Source: Acidimicrobiaceae bacterium (GTDB taxonomy: Bacteria > Actinomycetota > Acidimicrobiia > Acidimicrobiales > Palsa-688). From it: a DNA stretch of 5,211 nt. The translations under genes and the position numbers were made by a program. Location: the NCBI GenBank assembly GCA_030838025.1, contig JAUTXM010000374.1, positions 1 to 5,211 on the forward strand. Reading direction: 5' to 3'. Positions within the stretch are counted from its first letter, which is position 1. Each line of letters opens with the position of its first letter. Below are positions 1-4,456 of this stretch, piece by piece. The notes under the pieces were generated by a model. The model was not told where the DNA came from and searched no databases. It saw nothing but the letters and a program-made list of their open reading frames with translations.

Positions 1-548
1 GTCTTCTGGATGGCCGACGAGAGATAGTTGCGCACCGTGCTCTTCGACAGGTTCAAGATGGCGGCAATCTCGCCGACGGGAGATCCGTCGACCGCGGCCG
101 CCAAAACATCGCGCTCGCGGTCGGTCAGCGGGTTGCGCCCACTGGTCAAGGCGGCAACGGCCAAGGCCGGATCGATTACCTGGTCACCCGCCAGGACCCG
201 CCTGATCACCCCGGCCAGCTGGTCGACTGGCCCGTCCTTGACGACGAAGGCCGACACACCGGCGTCCATGGCATCGCGGAGGTAGCCAGGGCGTCCGAAT
301 GTCGTCACGATCACGACTCGACAGCTGGGAAACTGCTCCCGCATCAGCCGGGCCGCCGCCAGGCCGCTCAACCCGGGCATCTCGATGTCGAGGAGCGCAA
401 CGTCGGGCTTGGCCTCCAGGCAGGCGGCCACGACGGCGTCGCCCGAGCTCACCTGGGCCACGATCTCGATATCGGGCTCCATCGACAACAGCAATGCCAG
501 CGCCCCCCGCATCATCCCCTGGTCCTCGGCCAGGAGAACGCGAATCAC
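1..548 (-). CDS. NarL/DesR-family response regulator, C-terminus cut by window edge
   Basis: This is the cognate regulator of the adjacent kinase: a receiver domain followed by a LuxR/GerE-type helix-turn-helix that binds DNA. 182 residues are visible from the GTG at 548, with no stop before the left edge. Receiver landmarks are the acidic pair E8-D9, phospho-acceptor D54 (A-L-L-D-I-E-M-P-G), T82/T83 and K104 (F-V-V-K-D-G). The DNA-binding domain begins at about P140 (P-L-T-D-R-E-R-D-V-L) and reaches the recognition helix, S-T-V-R-N-Y-L-S-S-A-I-Q-K at 170-182. The T-V-R-N-Y-L-S-S wording is typical of DesR-like regulators in actinobacteria, which usually need only about 20 further residues. 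All key receiver residues are present, so it should be a working phosphorylatable regulator. Targets are unknown: the RiPP operon, a transporter or its own operon are all possible. Confidence 0.95.
   Translation of the reverse strand, partial: MIRVLLAEDQGMMRGALALLLSMEPDIEIVAQVSSGDAVVAACLEAKPDVALLDIEMPGLSGLAAARLMREQFPSCRVVIVTTFGRPGYLRDAMDAGVSAFVVKDGPVDQLAGVIRRVLAGDQVIDPALAVAALTSGRNPLTDRERDVLAAAVDGSPVGEIAAILNLSKSTVRNYLSSAIQK
545..548 (-). promoter_or_regulatory. GTGA stop/start overlap between histidine kinase and response regulator genes
   Basis: The kinase TGA (547-545) overlaps the regulator GTG (548-546). No GGAGG-like sequence precedes it, so kinase and regulator are probably translated together by re-initiation, which would keep their ratio fixed. 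Confidence 0.8.
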
Positions 549-1849
549 ACAGGGTCCGCTCGTTCGGGTTCGAGCGGCACCGAGACCGTGAGGCGGAATC
601 CACCGTCGGGGCGGCGTCCCGCCTCCAGGCGGCCATGGGCCGCGGCCAGCCGCTCCGCCAGCCCCCGAAGGCCCGAGCCGCTTCGGGGAGCGCCCGGTCC
701 CGAGCCCTGGTCCCCCGCACCCTCAACCGGGACGGCCCCGCCGGCCCCGCCGGTGCTGTTGGTCCCGGCTCCCGCGGCCCCGCCTGCCCCGACTCCCGCG
801 GCGGTGCCCCCGACTCCCGCGGCGGCTTCCGTACCGCCCGACCCGGCCGAGACCCGAACGCCGGCGTCGCGGCCCGGGTGCCCGTCGTCGCAGATCTGGA
901 GAACGGCCGCCCCGTCGACCCTGCGGACGTCGATCTCGCAGTGCTGGCCGTTGCTGTGCCGCACCACGTTGGTGACGCCCTCGCGCACCGTCCAGCCGAG
1001 CACGCTCTCGACGGTGTCGGGCAGGCGCTCGCCGGTCTGGTGGATCGTCGCCTCGATGCCCGCCGCCGTCAACGCCAGCCGGGCCCCTTCGAGCTCGTCT
1101 TCGAGGCTGCGCTCCCGGTAGTTGGTCACGGCCTCCCGGACCTCGGCCAGCGCCTGGCGGCTGACGAGTTCGATATCGCCCGACTCCCGGGCCGCGGCGT
1201 CGGCGTCGTGGTGCACCAATCGGCGCACCGCCTCACTCTTGACCACGATGAGCGACAGCGTGTGACCAAGCAGGTCGTGCAGGTCACGGGCGAAACGCAG
1301 CCGTTCGTCCGCCACCGCCATGCGCGCCAGTTCCTCGCGCGCCGCGTTGAGATCGGCGATCAGGCGCAGCAGCCGGGTGATGAACATCACCAGTAGGCCG
1401 GCCATGAACACGCCGAAGATCTGCGGCCCTGGGTTGAAGTCGCTGAGCGCCGGCCGGGTGACGACCACCGCGTCCACCGCGGTCACCGCCGCGATACCAA
1501 AGACCGCCCGATTCTCCGGCAGTGCGCTGGCCGCGGCGACGGACAAGAAGAAGAACAAGAACGGCCAGCTCTGGTGGTAGGCGAGGCTGCCCGCCAGCGC
1601 CAGCGCGGTCAGTGGGGCGAGCAGCGCCATCTTGACCGCCCGACCCCTCGTCGGGTCGGTGACCAGCCACAAAAGGGTGACGTACAGCCCCACGAAGGCC
1701 GCCAGTACCGCGAGCGCGATGGCGGCGGGATGGTCCTCGCCCTGCACGATCTCGCCGGCGGGGGCGGCGAGGACGATCAGCCACGCCGAACTCCACGCCA
1801 CCATGCGGACGCGCCGCCGCCGCTCGGGAACCTCCCGGGCCGTTGCCAC
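545..1849 (-). CDS. DesK/NarL-family membrane sensor histidine kinase with Gly/Ala-rich ATP-lid insert
   Basis: The protein senses a membrane or envelope signal, autophosphorylates on His and passes the phosphate to the adjacent regulator. With the GTG at 1849 it has 434 residues. About six hydrophobic helices lie at 18-30, 41-63, 72-90, 93-109, 115-131 and 142-164 with no sizeable extracellular domain. A HisKA_3 domain follows, with E-R-L-R-F-A-R-D-L-H-D-L-L-G-H at 182-196 and H191 as phospho-acceptor. The HATPase_c domain has an N box (R-E-G-V-T-N at 289-294, then V-V-R-H), a D-D-G at 321-323, and a G2 box G-S-G-L-R-G-L at 391-397. Between the last two lies an unusual insert of about 60 residues (331-390), almost all Gly, Ala, Ser, Val and Thr. 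The frame stays open for 948 bp upstream of 1849, but that stretch is the SpaB_C gene in another frame. ATG 1804 is an alternative start. Function is firm, ligand unknown. Confidence 0.93.
   Translation of the reverse strand: MATAREVPERRRRVRMVAWSSAWLIVLAAPAGEIVQGEDHPAAIALAVLAAFVGLYVTLLWLVTDPTRGRAVKMALLAPLTALALAGSLAYHQSWPFLFFFLSVAAASALPENRAVFGIAAVTAVDAVVVTRPALSDFNPGPQIFGVFMAGLLVMFITRLLRLIADLNAAREELARMAVADERLRFARDLHDLLGHTLSLIVVKSEAVRRLVHHDADAAARESGDIELVSRQALAEVREAVTNYRERSLEDELEGARLALTAAGIEATIHQTGERLPDTVESVLGWTVREGVTNVVRHSNGQHCEIDVRRVDGAAVLQICDDGHPGRDAGVRVSAGSGGTEAAAGVGGTAAGVGAGGAAGAGTNSTGGAGGAVPVEGAGDQGSGPGAPRSGSGLRGLAERLAAAHGRLEAGRRPDGGFRLTVSVPLEPERADPV
680..859 (-). repeat. Low-complexity, repeat-bearing segment encoding the kinase ATP-lid insert
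   Basis: This stretch encodes residues 331-390 of the kinase. It contains an 18-bp perfect direct repeat (787-804 and 808-825, core GACTCCCGCGGCGG, period 21 bp, so in frame) giving the tandem peptide units AAGVGGT and AAGVGAG. A related 11-bp partial copy lies at 767-777. A separate 9-bp tandem repeat GGCCCCGCC lies at 734-742 and 743-751. The periods are multiples of three, consistent with growth by replication slippage under selection to keep the frame. Confidence 0.75.
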
Positions 1850-1857
1850 CGCGTCAC

Positions 1858-1863
1858 CACCTC
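1858..1863 (-). promoter_or_regulatory. Ribosome binding site deciding the histidine kinase start
   Basis: On the minus strand this is GAGGTG, a good match to the Shine-Dalgarno sequence, ending 8 nt before the GTG at 1849. The in-frame GTG at 1873 lies upstream of it, and the ATG at 1804 falls just before the first hydrophobic segment. This supports the 1849 start. Confidence 0.6.
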
Positions 1864-1875
1864 TCGCGCTCACCC

Positions 1876-1889
1876 TGGCCGATGGGCCA
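1876..1889. repeat. Inverted repeat TGGCC-N4-GGCCA
   Basis: The 5-bp arms (1876-1880 and 1885-1889) are perfect and separated by GATG. The repeat lies between the candidate -10 element and the kinase start, a plausible regulator site or small RNA stem, but short GC-rich repeats like this also arise by chance at this base composition. Confidence 0.3.
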
Positions 1890-1894
1890 AACAA

Positions 1895-1900
1895 AATGTA
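1895..1900 (-). promoter_or_regulatory. Candidate -10 element (TACATT) upstream of the histidine kinase
   Basis: TACATT matches 4 of 6 bases of TATAAT and lies in the only AT-rich patch of the gap, about 45 bp before the kinase start. No TTGACA-like hexamer is visible 16-19 bp upstream (that region is C-rich). If it is a promoter it is a weak, extended or regulated one. The 5-bp inverted repeat at 1876-1889 sits just downstream, where an operator could be. This is a guess from composition and position. Confidence 0.25.
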
Positions 1901-2022
1901 CGTCAGCGGGCGAATGGGGGGAAATGCCGGCCGGTCGGAGCGGAACGCCGGGCGGAGGGATTCGGCCGAAGGCCCGGGTCGGCCCGGACCGGTACCGATG
2001 TCGAGCCTGGGAAACAGGGCGC

Positions 2023-2916
2023 TCACGGCGCCGCCGCTCCCGCAGGTACCGCACCCAGCAGCGCCCCAAGTGCGAGGTAGTGGTTCCACTCCTGGCCGAT
2101 GCTCAATCCCAGCCGGTTGTGCAGCATGTGGATGTGGGCGTGGAGGATCCGAGTCGCCGTTTCGTCGTTCGTTGCGCCGCGCCAGACCGCCATGGCCTGA
2201 CGCACCTGGTCGGCCCATCGCCGGACCGGCGCCGGGGCCTGACCCTCGAGGCTCGCCGGTGGCGGCGGGGCGGGGATTGTTCCCGCTCCCCCTCGCCCGG
2301 CCCACGACTGCCAGGCGCTCGCCGCCCCCTGACAGAACTGGAGGCGCGCCCCGTCGTCGGCCAACGCCTCGAGTGCGGCCTGCGTGGCGCGCAGGCCAAG
2401 GCCCGACCGGGCTCCCTCGGGCGGGCGCAACCGGATGAAGGCGTGCGCCAGCCGGCTCGCCTGGTGGAACAGCGATTCGGACCGCCCCAGCAGGTCGGCG
2501 CCGCCGTAGCGCTCGACCTCGGGTCGGTAGGGCTGGCGGTACACGCCCGCGGGCCACAGCTCGCCGATGTCCAGCGCTCGGCCGTCCTCGCCCGCGGCGG
2601 CCAAAGGCGCGGCGTGGTGCCGGTACTCCTCGGCGGTCAGGGAGTGACTCCCCGCCGCCAGGATGTCGGCCATCCGGGCTCGGATCACGGCGTCGAGATC
2701 CTGTTGGCGCTCGGGTGCGAGGCCGGCGATGCGGAAACGCACATGGGGGCCGAACTGCCAGTAGCGGACGAAGAACCATTCGGTTCCCGTGTCCCAATCA
2801 CGAAGGGTGTCGACCGCAGCGCCGATGACGTGGCGCACCACTTGGTCGGTGGCCGGGGCGCCGAGCGTCGTCAGGTGGAGGTGCCACGCCGCCCATCGGG
2901 AGTTCTCAGTCGTCAC
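2023..2916 (-). CDS. Stand-alone SpaB_C / thiopeptide-type bacteriocin biosynthesis protein (probable glutamate-elimination lyase)
   Basis: This 297-residue protein matches the C-terminal domain of class I lantibiotic dehydratases, found as a separate protein in goadsporin and thiopeptide clusters. There it removes tRNA-derived glutamate from Ser/Thr to leave dehydroalanine or dehydrobutyrine; related proteins instead form the thiopeptide pyridine by [4+2] cycloaddition. Visible landmarks are W-F-F-V-R-Y-W at 47-53, P-H-V-R-F-R at 57-62, P-E-V-E-R-Y-G-G at 132-139, and H-M-L-H-N-R-L-G at 263-270. R60, R62, E133, R136 and H263 fall where, from memory, NisB has its elimination residues (R784, R786, E823, R826, H961), which favours lyase over cycloaddase. 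A Pro/Gly-rich loop (about 207-231, including four prolines in a row) breaks the C-terminal region. The GTG start follows a GGAGG and the dehydrogenase stop by 16 bp, so it is in the same operon. There is no lysine. The glutamylation partner is not in the window. Confidence 0.88.
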   Translation of the reverse strand: MTTENSRWAAWHLHLTTLGAPATDQVVRHVIGAAVDTLRDWDTGTEWFFVRYWQFGPHVRFRIAGLAPERQQDLDAVIRARMADILAAGSHSLTAEEYRHHAAPLAAAGEDGRALDIGELWPAGVYRQPYRPEVERYGGADLLGRSESLFHQASRLAHAFIRLRPPEGARSGLGLRATQAALEALADDGARLQFCQGAASAWQSWAGRGGAGTIPAPPPPASLEGQAPAPVRRWADQVRQAMAVWRGATNDETATRILHAHIHMLHNRLGLSIGQEWNHYLALGALLGAVPAGAAAP

Positions 2917-2921
2917 GTGCC

Positions 2922-2928
2922 TTCCTCC
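2922..2928 (-). promoter_or_regulatory. Strong ribosome binding site for the SpaB_C gene
   Basis: Read on the minus strand this is GGAGGAA. Its GGAGG core (2928-2924) sits 7 nt before the GTG at 2916. It lies in the 16-bp gap after the dehydrogenase stop and decides the start of the SpaB_C gene. It is the strongest Shine-Dalgarno among the starts in the window. Confidence 0.85.
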
Positions 2929-2932
2929 GGTC

Positions 2933-4456
2933 TCAGGTGCGGAGGTCGAGCATCGGTTCGGTGAAGCGGCCCGCTCCGCTCACCACGCTTATCAGGACCA
3001 TCTCGCCGGCTCTCATGCCGACGATCGGATGCAGCAGGAACTCGTCGAATGCCCGGCTCGGGCGGGCGTACAGGCCGTGGGCGGCGGCCGAGAGGCACAG
3101 GCCGTGCGCCATCCACCCGCACACGTATTGGGCGAAGGTCCAGCCACCGGGGCCGAACTCGTCCACCAGTGCCGCCGCGTCGGCCGACAGCAGCCACACC
3201 ATGTTGGCGTGGCGCACGGCGCAGCCTGCCTCGATACTCAGGCCCTGGCCGTAGCACGCCTCCAGGCGGGCCGGCAGCGTCGGGTCGCCATGGTCCAGGT
3301 CCAGCCCGCCCTGGTGGACGCGGTACCACCCGGTGGGATAGCCCTCGGCGTCCTGGACGCAGGCCGAGATGGTGATGCGGCGGGCAACCGCCTCGAGCGG
3401 GCTGGTCGGTGGTGTCACCGCCAGCCACGCGACCGCGTCGGCGATCGCGGCGGCGGGTACCCGCCGGCGCCGCCCCGAAACACCGGCCAGTTCCCTCGGC
3501 ATACGGCCCGCGCTGCGATTCCAGAGCACCTCGCTCCACGACCGTCCCGCGGGCCGCCGCCCGTCGGGTAGGGCACCGCCGCCGCCACTCGATCCCGGGT
3601 GGGCGACCGCCGGAACCTCGAGCGACGCCCGGTTGACGGCCACCGCCTCGGCCAGGGTGGGATCGTCGTCGTCCTCGGTCTGGACGGCAATGGCGGGCGG
3701 TGTCGGCGACGGGTCGTCGGTGATCGCCCTGGCCGGCTGGGGCTGGCCGGGCTCGTGGACGGCGACGCTGAGCGGCACCGTCCACTCGGCGGCGGGCGCG
3801 AGGCCCAGTTGCGCCATCAGCGCCCCGGCGCCGGCTCCGGGAAGCTGCACATCGGTGCCGCCCGCCAGCCCGAAGACCTCCAGTCCGACGAGCAGGCTGC
3901 GAAGGCTGATGCCCAACTCGAGCTCGACCAGTGGCCCGCGGAGGCGGCCATACAGGCTGGGCAGGTGGGTGTAGCGCCCGGCCAGGGCGACGTGGACCGG
4001 CCCTTGGTCGGGCCAATCCGGGGAGCTGTCTCGGATCGGCAGCAGGCCGTGGCGGTACACATCGAGCAGCCACGCCTCGCTTGCGGTATTGACAAAGGTG
4101 TGCACCGGGAACCGGCTGCGCACCGACGCGCAGGCGCGGTGATCGTTGAACAGGTTGGACGGCTCCCGGCGTTGCAGGCCGAATGCCATCACCAAGGCGT
4201 GCTGGATGCGATCCCGGATGGACATTCCGGGCACCGGGCAGGTGTGGGGGTAGGCGGTGTCCTCGAGGAGGTCGACCGTTCCCCAGGCCAGGGGGCACAT
4301 CCGGTCGGTGGCGACGTCGGCCGGGAGCAACCCGAACGACGTCGTGAGGGGTCGCTCAGGCGGCCCGAGGGGCGCGACCAGATCCCGACCGGGACCCTGG
4401 CGAAAGGCGTAGCGCACCACCTCGTCGGCTCCGAGGATGGGTCGTGCAGCCGTCAC
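2933..4456 (-). CDS. Tandem nitroreductase-like (SagB/McbC-type) azoline dehydrogenase, degenerate Lys-Tyr motifs
   Basis: SagB/McbC-type enzymes are FMN-dependent and oxidise azolines to azoles in TOMM and thiopeptide pathways. The 507-residue protein reads as two nitroreductase-like halves (about 75-235 and 305-500) joined by an acidic, Pro- and Gly-rich linker (about 236-304, with E-D-D-D-D at 261-265). The C-terminal half keeps an FMN-site-like N-R-S-A-G-R at 313-318, a G-W-Y-R strand at 376-379, and A-F-D-E at 469-472 where the family has GGFDD. The N-terminal half has no R-R-S-x-R box but keeps L-Y-G-R at 168-171 and L-E-L-G at 179-182. By eye the family's K-Y-G motif is L-Y-G in the first half and E433-F434-G in the second. 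The protein has no lysine at all. The GTG start overlaps the YcaO stop as GTGA and has no clear Shine-Dalgarno, so coupled translation is likely. Position after YcaO supports the role; whether it is catalytically active is open. Confidence 0.8.
   Translation of the reverse strand: MTAARPILGADEVVRYAFRQGPGRDLVAPLGPPERPLTTSFGLLPADVATDRMCPLAWGTVDLLEDTAYPHTCPVPGMSIRDRIQHALVMAFGLQRREPSNLFNDHRACASVRSRFPVHTFVNTASEAWLLDVYRHGLLPIRDSSPDWPDQGPVHVALAGRYTHLPSLYGRLRGPLVELELGISLRSLLVGLEVFGLAGGTDVQLPGAGAGALMAQLGLAPAAEWTVPLSVAVHEPGQPQPARAITDDPSPTPPAIAVQTEDDDDPTLAEAVAVNRASLEVPAVAHPGSSGGGGALPDGRRPAGRSWSEVLWNRSAGRMPRELAGVSGRRRRVPAAAIADAVAWLAVTPPTSPLEAVARRITISACVQDAEGYPTGWYRVHQGGLDLDHGDPTLPARLEACYGQGLSIEAGCAVRHANMVWLLSADAAALVDEFGPGGWTFAQYVCGWMAHGLCLSAAAHGLYARPSRAFDEFLLHPIVGMRAGEMVLISVVSGAGRFTEPMLDLRT
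4453..4456 (-). promoter_or_regulatory. GTGA stop/start overlap between YcaO and dehydrogenase genes
   Basis: The TGA of the YcaO gene (4455-4453) and the GTG of the dehydrogenase gene (4456-4454) share bases. The bases just upstream, encoding the PHPFP tail, hold no GGAGG-like sequence, so the dehydrogenase start probably depends on re-initiation by ribosomes finishing the YcaO gene. Confidence 0.8.

Larger units (their letters stand above)
1850..2022 (-). other. 173-bp non-coding gap between RiPP operon and two-component genes
   Basis: No credible gene is seen on either strand. On the minus strand it holds, in order, an imperfect GC-rich stem (about 1992-1974, with CCGGTC facing GACCCGG and one bulged base), the perfect palindrome TTCGGCCGAA at 1961-1970, a run of six C, a small AT-rich patch (1900-1889, TACATTTTGTTT), and an inverted repeat TGGCC-4 nt-GGCCA at 1876-1889. 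No stem is followed by a T run, so a classical terminator is not supported. The gap is long compared with the other junctions (two 4-bp overlaps and 16 bp) and is the natural place for a separate promoter for the kinase-regulator pair. Confidence 0.5.

Noticed and set aside
299..1396. Long plus-strand open frame opposite the kinase and regulator
   Set aside because: Arg/Pro/Ala-rich translation with no domain, lying antisense to well-supported motifs; an effect of high GC.
1974..1992. Possible intrinsic terminator after the RiPP operon
   Set aside because: The stem is imperfect and no T run follows on the minus strand, so it is kept only as a note on the gap.
1850..2022. Search for a RiPP precursor peptide gene in the gap
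   Set aside because: No minus-strand frame with a start, leader-like sequence and Cys/Ser/Thr-rich core is present; plus-strand ATGs lead only into antisense shadow frames.
1850..2797. An open frame continuous with the histidine kinase runs upstream to 2797, which would give a 750-residue fusion
   Set aside because: The extra 316 residues overlap the SpaB_C gene on the same strand in another frame and are Arg/Pro/Gly-rich without domains. The GAGGTG ribosome binding site supports the GTG at 1849.
1843..2964. 373-codon plus-strand open frame opposite the SpaB_C gene
   Set aside because: It is antisense to a recognisable family protein and its translation shows no family motif. Long antisense frames are expected at this GC content.
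2913..4298. 461-codon minus-strand open frame overlapping the dehydrogenase in another frame
   Set aside because: The translation is low-complexity Arg/Gly/Pro. The dehydrogenase frame has nitroreductase-like motifs and a coupled start.
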